Source: Betaproteobacteria bacterium UBA1934 (GTDB taxonomy: Bacteria; Pseudomonadota; Gammaproteobacteria; Burkholderiales; Rhodocyclaceae). From it: 64,000 nucleotides of DNA. The notes beneath the pieces are model-generated. The model searched no databases. It was not told the origin of the DNA and was given only the letters and a program-made list of their open reading frames with translations. This document shows positions 8,177 through 16,971 of the stretch, piece by piece. The position numbers and the translations under genes were made by a program. Numbering within the stretch: position 1 is the first letter of the stretch; each line of letters begins with the position of its first letter. The DNA lies in NCBI GenBank assembly GCA_002337055.1, contig DDFG01000004.1, positions 988,644-1,052,643 of the forward strand, written 5' to 3'.

Positions 8177-9586
8177 ATGCTCGCTCGTCTGCTCCTCGCC
8201 CTGTTCTGCCTGACCGCCTGGCATGCGCCGGCGGCGACACTGCCTGCCGAAGTACTGACCGCGCTGCAATCCGCACGCATTCCCACTGCCAGTGTCGCCA
8301 TCGTGGTGCAGCCGGTAGATGCTTCTTCGCCGCTGCTGGAGCATAACGCCGGCGTGCCCATGAATCCCGCGTCGGTAATGAAGCTGCTCACGACCTATGC
8401 CGCCCTTGATCTGCTCGGGCCGGCCTACCAATGGCGAACTGAGGCGCTGACCGACGGCGAACTGACGTCCGATGGAACGCTCACGGGCTCGCTCTACCTG
8501 CGCGGCAGTGGCGATCCCCGATTCGCCATCGAACACCTCACCGCCCTGCTGCGCCAACTGCGCGTGCGCGGCGTGCGCCATCTCGCTAGGGGGATTGTCC
8601 TCGACCGCAGTGCGTTCGAGGTGCCGCCGTTCGACCCCGGCGCCTTTGACGATAAGCCGATGCGTCCCTACAACGTCGGTCCCGACGCCTTGCTGATCAA
8701 TTTCCGCACACTGCGCTTCACGCTCGCTCCCGCCAACAGCGGCGTCCGCCTGCTGGTCGAAACGCCCGACGAAGGGCTGCAAATCGAAAACGCTTTGCAG
8801 CTCACGCGCGGTGAATGCGGCAGCGACTGGAAGGACAGACTGGCACCTCGACTATCCGCAGATAGCAGCCAGCTGAGCTTTCAGGGCAGCTACGCCGCGG
8901 CCTGCGGCGAACGTAGCCTGTATCTCGCGCCACTGGGTGCCGACGCGCAGGCGGGCGGCCTGATTCGTGCACTGTGGAACGAATTGGGCGGTACGGCAGG
9001 CTCACCCGGCGCCTTCGGCGTACGTGCCGGTCGCACGCCAGCCGGCGCAACCTTGCTGGCGGCGCAGGATTCAGCGGCGCTGGCGGAACTGGTGCGCGAC
9101 ATCAACAAATTCTCGAACAACGTCATGGCACGACAGGTTTTTTTGTCTCTCTCACCCGAGCGCCCCGCCACCGCCGAACGCGCCCGCCAGCGGGTGACGG
9201 AATGGCTGCAATCGCGCGGCCTGCGTTTCGATGAACTGGTGATCGACAACGGCTCGGGCCTCTCGCGCAGCGAGCGCATCAGTGCCGGCAGTCTGAACCG
9301 ATTGTTGCTCGATGCCTGGTTCAGCCCGGTGATGCCGGAACTGGTGGCCAGCCTGCCCATCGTCGGCTTCGACGGCACGATGAAGAAACGCTTGCAGGAT
9401 ACGGTCGCCAGCGGTCGGGCTCATATCAAGACCGGCACGCTGGAGGGTGTGCGTGCCGCCGCCGGTTACGCGCTGGACGTACGCGGCCGCCGGGTGGCGG
9501 TCAGCTTTCTGGTCAGTCACCCGAATGCGCAGGCGGCTCAACCCGCCATCGACGCCCTGCTGCTATGGGTCGCACGCCAGCCTTGA
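8177..9586 (+). CDS. dacB: D-alanyl-D-alanine carboxypeptidase/endopeptidase (PBP4)
   Basis: This is a 469-residue class C low-molecular-weight penicillin-binding protein that trims D-Ala-D-Ala and DD-crosslinks in periplasmic peptidoglycan. The signal peptide is MLARLLLALFCLTAWHAPAA. The three active-site motifs are present: SVMK (SxxK), SNN (SxN, in NKFSNNVMA) and KTG (in HIKTGTLEG). Between SxxK and SxN is the long insert typical of PBP4. The start at 8177 is chosen for its signal peptide over an upstream in-frame ATG at 8108. The gene is convergent with the acetyltransferase that follows. Confidence 0.93.
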   Translation: MLARLLLALFCLTAWHAPAATLPAEVLTALQSARIPTASVAIVVQPVDASSPLLEHNAGVPMNPASVMKLLTTYAALDLLGPAYQWRTEALTDGELTSDGTLTGSLYLRGSGDPRFAIEHLTALLRQLRVRGVRHLARGIVLDRSAFEVPPFDPGAFDDKPMRPYNVGPDALLINFRTLRFTLAPANSGVRLLVETPDEGLQIENALQLTRGECGSDWKDRLAPRLSADSSQLSFQGSYAAACGERSLYLAPLGADAQAGGLIRALWNELGGTAGSPGAFGVRAGRTPAGATLLAAQDSAALAELVRDINKFSNNVMARQVFLSLSPERPATAERARQRVTEWLQSRGLRFDELVIDNGSGLSRSERISAGSLNRLLLDAWFSPVMPELVASLPIVGFDGTMKKRLQDTVASGRAHIKTGTLEGVRAAAGYALDVRGRRVAVSFLVSHPNAQAAQPAIDALLLWVARQP

Positions 9587-9590
9587 TCGC

Positions 9591-10088
9591 CTACAGCTTC
9601 TTTTGCAGGAACAAGGCTTGCCCTGCCGCCGGGTCCAGCACGTAGGGAGCGAATCCGGCCGTTTCATAAGCCACCAGGGCACGGTGGTTGTTACTCAGCA
9701 CTTCGAGCGTGAGCTTGCAGCAGTCGCGCCGCCGGGCCTCTTCTTCCGCGAAAGCCAACAGCGCCTGGCCGATACCCCGGCCGCGCCAGGGCCGCAACAC
9801 GGCGATATCGTGAATATTGAGCAAAGGCCGGGCGGCGAAGGTCGAAAAACCCAGAAAACAGTTGATCAGCCCCACCGCTTCGCCATCATGCCAGGCCAGG
9901 CCGCCGACGTAACCGGGCGTCCGCGACAACCCCACAACCAGTCCGTCGCGCGCTTCCGCCGACAGCGGCTCGCCGCCGCCCATGGGATCGCTGGCATAGT
10001 GATCTAGCAATTCCAGCAACGCCCGCACATGCCGGCGATCGTCCAGCATGAGCGGGACAACCTGGCAGGCGCTCTCGCCGCCGCTCAT
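9591..10088 (-). CDS. GNAT-family N-acetyltransferase
   Basis: This 165-residue protein has the GNAT fold. Motif A is visible as IAVLRPWRGRGIGQALL (acetyl-CoA pyrophosphate loop R-G-x-G-I-G) followed by the helix AEEEARRRDCCKLTLEV, and motif B as NNHRALVAYETAGFAPY. The acceptor is unknown. The ATG overlaps the stop of the upstream GGDEF gene by four bases (ATGA), indicating translational coupling. Confidence 0.88.
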   Translation of the reverse strand: MSGGESACQVVPLMLDDRRHVRALLELLDHYASDPMGGGEPLSAEARDGLVVGLSRTPGYVGGLAWHDGEAVGLINCFLGFSTFAARPLLNIHDIAVLRPWRGRGIGQALLAFAEEEARRRDCCKLTLEVLSNNHRALVAYETAGFAPYVLDPAAGQALFLQKKL

Positions 10089-11809
10089 GAACGCACCTGA
10101 TTGCGGCCGCCGCGCTTGGCGCGGTATAGCGCGCGATCAGCACGTTCGAAGAGGGCTTCATGGCTGTCGCCAGCAACGAAACTGGCAACGCCGACGCTCA
10201 CCGTGACCCCGGTTTCCTCACCACTATCGAGACGGAAACGGGCATTTTCGACCGCGATGCGCAAGCGTTCGGCGAAGATCAAGGCGCCTTCCGTATCGCA
10301 CTTGGGCAGGATGACCACGAATTCCTCGCCACCATAGCGACAGGCCATATCCATCTTCCGGGAAAGCTGCGCCATCTCGCGTGCCACGCCCGCCAGGACG
10401 ACATTGCCAGCGGCATGGCCGTAGCGGTCGTTGAAGCGCTTGAAATGGTCGATATCGGCGATCACGATGGAAAGCCCCTCAGGCGGCGCATTGCCCTGAC
10501 ATTCACGCTCACATTCATTCACCCGTCGCTGCAATTCCTGCTCGAACGCACGGAAATTGTAGAGACCGGTCAGTTTGTCGGTGGCCATCTGATCGGCGAG
10601 TTCTTCAACCCTGTCCTGAAGGATGAGATTGAGTCGCTCGATTTCACGCCGCTGCCCTTCCGCCAGTTCGTAGGTCGTGGCGTTGGAAATGGCGGAGCCG
10701 AAAAAGGCCGACAGATGATCGAGCAGGCGCAGGTCTTCCTTGCTGACAGCGCACGGCTGCACCAGGCTGACCATGAACAGCACGCCAATGGGCTTGCCTT
10801 TGGCGCGGATGGGCATATTCACCAGGGTACGCGGCGTTCCCAGGCTGGCGAGGGCGTTCTTGGCCTTTTCCGCCATCGGCAGATCCATCATCAGCCGAGC
10901 ATCGGGAAAGACCATCGGAATATCGCGGACGAAGGCGATGGGCACACCGCCTTCCATGACATCGATGCGAATCGGATCGTCGTCGCAAACCCGTTGAAAC
11001 GCCGCCGCCTGCGGCGCAAAAAACTCCGACTTGGGCACCGTACGGCAGCATTGCAGCCATCCGTCGCGCGCCATGAAAACGGCGGCCACATCGAAAGGCA
11101 TCCGGCGCATCAGTTCGGCGCCGATCATGCCGTAGATATGATCCGGCAGGGTCAGGTTATTCACATCGACAACGAACTGCAAGAACCGCTCCTGCTCGTT
11201 GGCTGCCGCTTCATAGAGCTGCTTTTGCTGGTTCAGGCGGTCGTACAACACAGCATGGCTGAGCGAGTGGCCAAAGAGGCCAATCAGTTCCAGCGCCCGC
11301 TCCTGGGCGGCGCCGGGCAGGGCTTTCTGTTGACAGAGCAGCATCACCGAGCCGACGCCTTCGCCTTCGACCGCAATCGGCAAGGCAACCGACTGGCGCA
11401 GTTTCCAGCGCGACAGGGTCAGCTTGACATCTGTGTCGCCGGAAAGCGAATCGGAAATGACCGGCGCACGCTCCAACAAGGCCCGGATGTGAGGATTGCG
11501 CGATTCGTCCAGCGGAATCTTGTAGTTGAGGAAAGTACCTTCGAGCGAGCGGTATTCTTCAGGATAGGTCAGATCCTTGACCACCAAATGGTCGCCCTGC
11601 TCATCCAGCAACGCAATGACTACCCCATCAACCCCGCGGATGCCGAGCATCTCCTTCTTGAGCAGGGCCAACAGCGTCGCCAGTTCCATCGTGCCACCGA
11701 TAGCCAGCAGCATTTCGCGCTGCAAGCGCAACCGCTTGATCTCCCGCCGCGCCGCGTCGCGTTCCGCCAGCGCGGCACGTAGGGCCGCCGGCTCCCCGGA
11801 ATCAATCAT
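10085..11809 (-). CDS. GAF-domain diguanylate cyclase
   Basis: This 574-residue cytoplasmic protein has a coiled N-terminus (ALRAALAERDAARREIKRL), two GAF-like sensory domains (about 45-190 and 210-375), a short coiled coil and a GGDEF domain (about 400-570). The active-site motif is GGEEF, with an RKMD inhibitory site (RxxD) exactly five residues before it, so product-inhibited c-di-GMP synthesis is expected. I place the start at 11809, just after the ubiD stop, because a GGAG lies 10-12 bases upstream; a longer frame to 11887 would overlap ubiD. Confidence 0.9.
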   Translation of the reverse strand: MIDSGEPAALRAALAERDAARREIKRLRLQREMLLAIGGTMELATLLALLKKEMLGIRGVDGVVIALLDEQGDHLVVKDLTYPEEYRSLEGTFLNYKIPLDESRNPHIRALLERAPVISDSLSGDTDVKLTLSRWKLRQSVALPIAVEGEGVGSVMLLCQQKALPGAAQERALELIGLFGHSLSHAVLYDRLNQQKQLYEAAANEQERFLQFVVDVNNLTLPDHIYGMIGAELMRRMPFDVAAVFMARDGWLQCCRTVPKSEFFAPQAAAFQRVCDDDPIRIDVMEGGVPIAFVRDIPMVFPDARLMMDLPMAEKAKNALASLGTPRTLVNMPIRAKGKPIGVLFMVSLVQPCAVSKEDLRLLDHLSAFFGSAISNATTYELAEGQRREIERLNLILQDRVEELADQMATDKLTGLYNFRAFEQELQRRVNECERECQGNAPPEGLSIVIADIDHFKRFNDRYGHAAGNVVLAGVAREMAQLSRKMDMACRYGGEEFVVILPKCDTEGALIFAERLRIAVENARFRLDSGEETGVTVSVGVASFVAGDSHEALFERADRALYRAKRGGRNQVRS

Positions 11810-11849
11810 GTTGGGTCGTCTCCGTAATCTTTGTATTTCTTCCGAAATA

Positions 11850-13355
11850 TTACTCGCCAACCTTGACCAGCGTCTGCCAGATATCATCGACCCGTGCTTT
11901 CACCGTCGCATCCATGACAATCGGCCGCCCCCATTCGCGCGTCGTTTCACCCGACCATTTGTGAGTAGCATCCAGACCCATCTTGCTACCCAGCCCGGTC
12001 ACCGGCGAGGCAAAATCGAGGTAATCGATGGGGGTGTTATCTACCAGTGTGGTGTCGCGACTGGCATCCATCCGCGTCGTGATCGCCCAGATCACCTCTT
12101 TCCAGTCGCGGATGTCGATGTCGTCATCGACCACGATAATGAACTTGGTATACATGAACTGACGCAGGAACGACCAGATGCCGAACATCACCCGCTTGGC
12201 GTGCCCAGGGTACTGCTTTTTGATGCTGACCACAGCCAGTCGGTAGGAGCAACCTTCGGGCGGCAGGTAGAAATCAACAATCTCCGGGAACTGCTTCTGC
12301 AACAGCGGCACGAATACCTCGTTCAGCGCCACCCCCAGAATGGCCGGCTCGTCCGGCGGCTTACCGGTATAGGTGCTGTGATAGATGGGGTCGCGGCGCA
12401 GGGTCATGCGCTCGATAGTGAAAACCGGAAACTCGGCCTGCTCGTTGTAGTAGCCCGTGTGATCGCCATACGGCCCTTCCAGCGCCGTTTCGCCCGGGTG
12501 GATGACGCCTTCCAGCACGATTTCGGCGCGCGCCGGCACATGCAGATCGGAGCCGAGACAGCGCACCAGTTCGGTCTTGCCGCCCCGCAACAGACCGGCA
12601 AACTGATACTCCGAGAGCGTGTCCGGCACCGGCGTCACCGCGCCGAGAATGGTCGCGGGGTCGCAACCGATGACCACGGCCACGGGAAACGGTTGGCCCG
12701 GATGCGCCTGCTGAAAATCGCGGAAATCGAGTGCGCCGCCCCGATGCGCCAGCCAGCGCATGATGACCTTGTTCGGCCCGAGCACCTGCTGGCGGTAAAT
12801 GCCGAGGTTTTGACGGATCTTGTTCGGCCCGCGGGTCACGACCAGGCCCCAGGTAATCAGCGGCGCCACGTCGCCAGGCCAGCAATGCTGAATAGGCAGA
12901 CGCCCGAGATCGACATCCTGACCCTCCCAGACAACCTCCTGGCAAGGCGCGGAAGAGACCAGCCGGGGCGTCATGTTCAGCACCTGTTTGAGCAAGGGCA
13001 GCTTGTCCCAGGCATCGCGCAACCCTTTCGGCGGTTCCGGCTCCTTCAGCGCAGCCAGTACCTGGCCAACCTCGCGCAAAGCCCGCCGCCAGTCAACGTT
13101 CTCGCCCTGCGCGTCACTCCCGCCGCCGATGCCGACCCCGCGCGCCACCCGCTCCGGCGTTCCGAACAGGTTGGCGAGCACCGGTATGGCCCCTCCCCGA
13201 GGTTTGTCGAACAGCAGGGCAGGACCGCCTGCCCGCAGCATGCGGTCGCAAACCTCGGTCATTTCGAGATGGGGATCGACCTCGACGCCCACCCGCTTCA
13301 GCTCGCCCAGCGCCTCCAGCTGCGCCACGAAGTCGCGTAAATCCCGGTAATTCAC
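11850..13355 (-). CDS. ubiD: 4-hydroxy-3-polyprenylbenzoate decarboxylase UbiD
   Basis: This 501-residue protein matches UbiD in length and sequence (NYRDLRDFVAQLEALGELKR at the start; the central LAHRGGALDFRDF segment, the PYGDHTGYY stretch and the C-terminal DATHKWSGETTREWG). UbiD removes the ring carboxyl group in ubiquinone synthesis using prenylated FMN made by UbiX. The GTG start at 13355 overlaps the ubiA stop by four bases (GTGA), so ubiA and ubiD are coupled. The open frame extends upstream through ubiA, but that part is an out-of-frame reading of ubiA and is not included. Confidence 0.96.
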   Translation of the reverse strand: MNYRDLRDFVAQLEALGELKRVGVEVDPHLEMTEVCDRMLRAGGPALLFDKPRGGAIPVLANLFGTPERVARGVGIGGGSDAQGENVDWRRALREVGQVLAALKEPEPPKGLRDAWDKLPLLKQVLNMTPRLVSSAPCQEVVWEGQDVDLGRLPIQHCWPGDVAPLITWGLVVTRGPNKIRQNLGIYRQQVLGPNKVIMRWLAHRGGALDFRDFQQAHPGQPFPVAVVIGCDPATILGAVTPVPDTLSEYQFAGLLRGGKTELVRCLGSDLHVPARAEIVLEGVIHPGETALEGPYGDHTGYYNEQAEFPVFTIERMTLRRDPIYHSTYTGKPPDEPAILGVALNEVFVPLLQKQFPEIVDFYLPPEGCSYRLAVVSIKKQYPGHAKRVMFGIWSFLRQFMYTKFIIVVDDDIDIRDWKEVIWAITTRMDASRDTTLVDNTPIDYLDFASPVTGLGSKMGLDATHKWSGETTREWGRPIVMDATVKARVDDIWQTLVKVGE

Positions 13356-14239
13356 CCCAGCCTCCCGCGCACCAGCGCCTCCAGCGCGAGCCCGGCAAAG
13401 ATCGCCGCGCCGAGCCAGTTGTTGTGAAGAAACGCCTTGAAGCACGCCTGCCGCTGCCGCCCGCGGATCAGCGTGAAATGGTAGCCCGCCAGCCCCGCCG
13501 CCGTGACCAGCCCGGCGTAGTAAATCCACCCGAGGTGATAGCGCACGCCCAGCCACGCCAGGATGGCCAGCGTGAGGCCGTAGCAGATCATGATCGCCGC
13601 GACATCGAACCGGCCAAAGGTGATCGCCGAGGTGCGGATACCGATTTTCAGGTCGTCGTCGCGGTCGACCATGGCATAGGCGGTGTCGTAGGCGATCGCC
13701 CAGAAGATGTTGGCCAGCAGCAGGCACCAGGCTTCTTCCGGCACCCGGTTGAGATGCGCCGCATAGGCCATGGGAATACCGAATCCGAAAGCGACGCCCA
13801 GATAGGCCTGGGGAATCGCCAGAAAGCGCTTGGTGAAAGGATAGCTAATGGCCAGAAAGAGCGCCGGCAACGACAGCCAGATGACCAGGGGACGGCCCAG
13901 CAATAACACCAGCACGAAGGCGGAGATCGACAGCCCCGCGAAAAGCGCCAGCGCCTCGCGTACGCTGACTTTGCCGGCAGTCACCGGGCGCTCTCGGGTA
14001 CGCTCGACATGACGGTCGAATTCGCGGTCGGCGACGTCGTTGATGACGCAGCCGGCCGAGCGCATCAAGACCGTGCCCAGCACAAACACCCACAGCACCC
14101 AGGGATTAGGCCACCCGCCGGATGAGAGCCACAATGCCCAGAGCGTCGGCCAGAGCAGCAGCAAAATGCCGATGGGCTTGTCGAGGCGCATCAGGCGCTC
14201 GTAGAGGTCCAGTCGTTCGCGGAGGATTGCAAGATTCAT
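13352..14239 (-). CDS. ubiA: 4-hydroxybenzoate polyprenyltransferase UbiA
   Basis: This 295-residue polytopic inner-membrane protein prenylates 4-hydroxybenzoate in ubiquinone synthesis. Both Mg-diphosphate motifs are present: NDVADREFD (NDxxDxxxD) near residue 70, followed by HVERTRERPV, and DRDDDLKIGIRT near residue 195. About eight hydrophobic helices are visible. The ATG at 14239 (MNLAILRERLDLYERL) is chosen over a longer reading to 14353. It is the first gene of the ubiA-ubiD pair and is divergent from the HD-GYP gene 81 bases away. Confidence 0.96.
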   Translation of the reverse strand: MNLAILRERLDLYERLMRLDKPIGILLLLWPTLWALWLSSGGWPNPWVLWVFVLGTVLMRSAGCVINDVADREFDRHVERTRERPVTAGKVSVREALALFAGLSISAFVLVLLLGRPLVIWLSLPALFLAISYPFTKRFLAIPQAYLGVAFGFGIPMAYAAHLNRVPEEAWCLLLANIFWAIAYDTAYAMVDRDDDLKIGIRTSAITFGRFDVAAIMICYGLTLAILAWLGVRYHLGWIYYAGLVTAAGLAGYHFTLIRGRQRQACFKAFLHNNWLGAAIFAGLALEALVRGRLG

Positions 14240-14320
14240 GGGCTGGCATTTTACCCTTGCAAGGACGCTGACACGAAGCCACGAAGCAGAATAGAATAGC
14301 GAGATAGGCCCGCACATAAG

Positions 14321-15631
14321 ATGAAAGAACGGATCGCCACCTCCGCCCTGCAAACCGGCATGTTCGTTGCCGAGCTGGATCGTCCCTGGCTGGAAACACC
14401 CTTTTTGCTACAGGGCTTTCTGATCGAGGACGACCGGGAATTGGCGTTGCTGCGCAAGCATTGCCAAACGGTCTTCATCGATCGCAGCCGCTCGGTAGGC
14501 GTCCATGCGCGTTCGCCGGCCCGTCAGGCGATAACGCCCCCACCTGCCCGCCTGCCCGCAGATTTCGCCACCGTTGATGAAGCCCAGCCGGATGATTTCG
14601 CGCGTATCTGCGAATATCTGCGTGGCAACAAGACCAAACGGCACACACGCAAACCAGCCGTCAATCCCGTCGACGGTCAAAGCCGCCTGGAACCGGAACT
14701 GCTCTACTCCGCGCCACTGATCGACGACGTCAAGGCCACGCTGGCACAAATCCGGGAGAGCCTTTCGCTAGAGAACCGCGAGAAAATTGGTCAGGTCGGC
14801 ACACTCGTGACCGAACTGGCCAGTAGCGTGCAACGCAATCCGGACGCGTTGCTCTGGCTGACCCGCCTGAAGAGCACGGATCAGTATTCGTACGACCACG
14901 CGGTTGACGTCTCGATCCACACAATGATCTTTGCCCGCTTCCTCAGCCTGCCGAACGAAACCGTGGAAGGTCTGGGGCTCACCGGCATGATGCAGGACAT
15001 CGGCAAGATCGATCTGCCGTTGGAGGTACTCAACAAACCCGGTCCACTCGACGACGCGGAATACCTCCTGGTGCAGTCGCACGTCGGCAGTTCCGTCGAG
15101 ATGCTGCTTGGCCAACCTGGCTTCGATACCGGCCGCATCAACGTGGTTGCCTCCCATCACGAACGATACGACGGTAGCGGTTACCCCCGCCGACTGACCG
15201 GCGACAAGATCAAGCTTGAAGCCGAACTGGCGGGCCTGATGGACGCCTACTGCGCGATGACACGCCAGCGCGCCTACAACACCGCCGTGTCACACCATCA
15301 GGCGATCGAGGAGTTAATTTCACTGCGCGACAGCAAATTCCGCGCAGTGTTGATCGACCAGTTCATCCAATGCATGGGCGTCTATCCGGTAGGTGCCATG
15401 GTCGAACTGAACAGCGGCGAAGTTGCGGTCGTTATTCAGCAAAACCGGATACGTCGCCTACAGCCGCGCGTCTTCATCGTGCTGGCCGCCGACAAGAGCC
15501 TCGAACGCTATCCTCGCACGCTCGATTTGCTGATGCAGCCCGCCACCCCAGACGGCGAGGCTTATCGCATCGTCCGCTCGCTGGCGCCCGATGCTTACGG
15601 GATTGACCCCCGCGAGCTTTACCTCGGATAA
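14321..15631 (+). CDS. HD-GYP domain protein with altered HD motif
   Basis: This 436-residue protein has an N-terminal DUF3391-type segment (about 1-150) and an HD-GYP domain (about 170-340). The GYP part is intact (HHERYDGSGYP), and upstream histidines are present (YDHAVDVSIHTMI). The HD dyad, however, reads MQDIGKI, with Gln in place of the metal-binding His. HD-GYP enzymes normally hydrolyse c-di-GMP with a bi- or trinuclear metal centre; the change could lower activity or alter metal use. It is followed within 8 bases by an EAL gene, probably in the same operon. Confidence 0.9.
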   Translation: MKERIATSALQTGMFVAELDRPWLETPFLLQGFLIEDDRELALLRKHCQTVFIDRSRSVGVHARSPARQAITPPPARLPADFATVDEAQPDDFARICEYLRGNKTKRHTRKPAVNPVDGQSRLEPELLYSAPLIDDVKATLAQIRESLSLENREKIGQVGTLVTELASSVQRNPDALLWLTRLKSTDQYSYDHAVDVSIHTMIFARFLSLPNETVEGLGLTGMMQDIGKIDLPLEVLNKPGPLDDAEYLLVQSHVGSSVEMLLGQPGFDTGRINVVASHHERYDGSGYPRRLTGDKIKLEAELAGLMDAYCAMTRQRAYNTAVSHHQAIEELISLRDSKFRAVLIDQFIQCMGVYPVGAMVELNSGEVAVVIQQNRIRRLQPRVFIVLAADKSLERYPRTLDLLMQPATPDGEAYRIVRSLAPDAYGIDPRELYLG

Positions 15632-15638
15632 CCGGCGA

Positions 15639-16952
15639 GTGAGCGGCCCCCCCCCCTCGCCAAACGAATTCGAACCCTTCACAGGGCTACCGCGCTGGTC
15701 GCGCGCCCTGGTCGACATCGCCCAGTTGGCGCGCAAGCAGACCGATGGACGGCCGCTGGGCATCGTCTCCGTGTTCATACCGCCAACGCCAACGATCTAC
15801 CGCCTCAATCCCGAGACCGCCCATCAGCTTCGCAAGGCCGTATCCGATCGTCTCCAGGCCGTGTTGCGGCCCCAAGATCGCCTCTTTTCGCTGACGCACT
15901 GGGAGTGGCTGGTGCTGATGCCGGACCTGATGAGCCCGGCCTCGCTGACCCTGGCGATGCTGCGCCTGCGCGGATGTCTGGTCGATGCTTTTGCAACGCT
16001 CGATGGCGACGCACTAGCGCTGACCGGCTACTGTGGCGCCGCGCTCTGCCCCGACGACGGTAGTGATCCCCAACATCTGGTGCAGTCGGCACGCATTGCC
16101 CGCCTGTACGGCAAACGCAATGACAGTGGCGTCGAGGTCTATCACGCCGACATGGATGAACGCGACCGCGAACAAACGCAGCGATTGGCCGATTTGCCCA
16201 ATGCCCTAGCCGGCATCGGCGACCGCCCGTTATGTCTGCACCTGCAACCTCAGGTAGCGCTGCCCGGCCGGCGCTGTGTTGGCGCGGAAGCGCTGTTGCG
16301 CTGGCCGCAATCGGACGGCATCAGCATGCCGCCCCCGCACATCATTGCAGCGCTGGACAAACTCGGCCTGCGCTTTCGCTTTGCGCGCTGGCTGCTCAAC
16401 CAGGCCATGCAGATCATCACACAACTGGATGAAGCCGGGATCGGCATTCCGATTTCCATCAACCTCTCGGCCAGCGACTTGCTCGATTTCGAATTACCCG
16501 ATCTCGTCGGTCAGGCGCTCGCCACCTGGGAAATCCCCCCCAGGCGTCTGCGCCTGGAAATCACCGAAACGATGATGGTCGAAGAATCTCAGCAGGTCAG
16601 CGAGGTTCTTTCCGGCCTACGCGCGCTCGGCCTTTCGCTGTCGATCGACGATTTCGGTACCGGCTATGCCGGCATGAGCTATCTGCAACGACTGCCCGTG
16701 GACGAAGTCAAGATTGACCAGCGTTTCGTGCGCCAGGCTGCCGTCAATCCGCGCGACCGGGAGATCATCGCCTCGATTGCGCAACTCGCGCACCGCCTGA
16801 ACCTGACTGTATTGGCCGAAGGCGTCGAGGACGAGAGCACGGCCGAGGTTTTGCACACGCTCGGCTGCGATCAAGCGCAAGGCTACCTGTTCGCCCGCCC
16901 GGTACCGCTGGCGGATTTCATCGCCTGGCACCGCCGCACCCAGACGGCCTGA
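15639..16952 (+). CDS. EAL-domain c-di-GMP phosphodiesterase with degenerate GGDEF-like front
   Basis: This protein of about 437 residues has an N-terminal region (about 10-175) resembling a GGDEF fold without the GGDEF motif, and a C-terminal EAL domain (about 190-430) with all key residues: GAEALLRW, SINLSA, EITETM, IDDFGTGYAGMSYL, VKIDQRF, LAEGVED and QAQGYLF. It is probably an active phosphodiesterase acting with the preceding HD-GYP protein. The start is uncertain: GTG at 15639 (8 bases after the HD-GYP stop) or ATG at 15591 (overlapping it). Neither has a clear ribosome site. A C10 run lies just inside the gene. Confidence 0.88.
   Translation: MSGPPPSPNEFEPFTGLPRWSRALVDIAQLARKQTDGRPLGIVSVFIPPTPTIYRLNPETAHQLRKAVSDRLQAVLRPQDRLFSLTHWEWLVLMPDLMSPASLTLAMLRLRGCLVDAFATLDGDALALTGYCGAALCPDDGSDPQHLVQSARIARLYGKRNDSGVEVYHADMDERDREQTQRLADLPNALAGIGDRPLCLHLQPQVALPGRRCVGAEALLRWPQSDGISMPPPHIIAALDKLGLRFRFARWLLNQAMQIITQLDEAGIGIPISINLSASDLLDFELPDLVGQALATWEIPPRRLRLEITETMMVEESQQVSEVLSGLRALGLSLSIDDFGTGYAGMSYLQRLPVDEVKIDQRFVRQAAVNPRDREIIASIAQLAHRLNLTVLAEGVEDESTAEVLHTLGCDQAQGYLFARPVPLADFIAWHRRTQTA
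15647..15656. repeat. Homopolymeric C10 tract near the 5' end of the EAL gene
   Basis: Ten consecutive C residues encode Pro-Pro-Pro within the first few codons of the phosphodiesterase. Runs of this length are rare in coding DNA and are prone to slipped-strand mispairing; a one-base change would shift the frame of everything downstream. Confidence 0.9.
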
Positions 16953-16971
16953 TCCCCGACGTACGCTGCGT

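Noticed and set aside
13356..13727. N-terminal extension of ubiD by about 120 codons.
   Set aside because: The extension is an out-of-frame reading of ubiA; the GTGA overlap and homology place the ubiD start at 13355.
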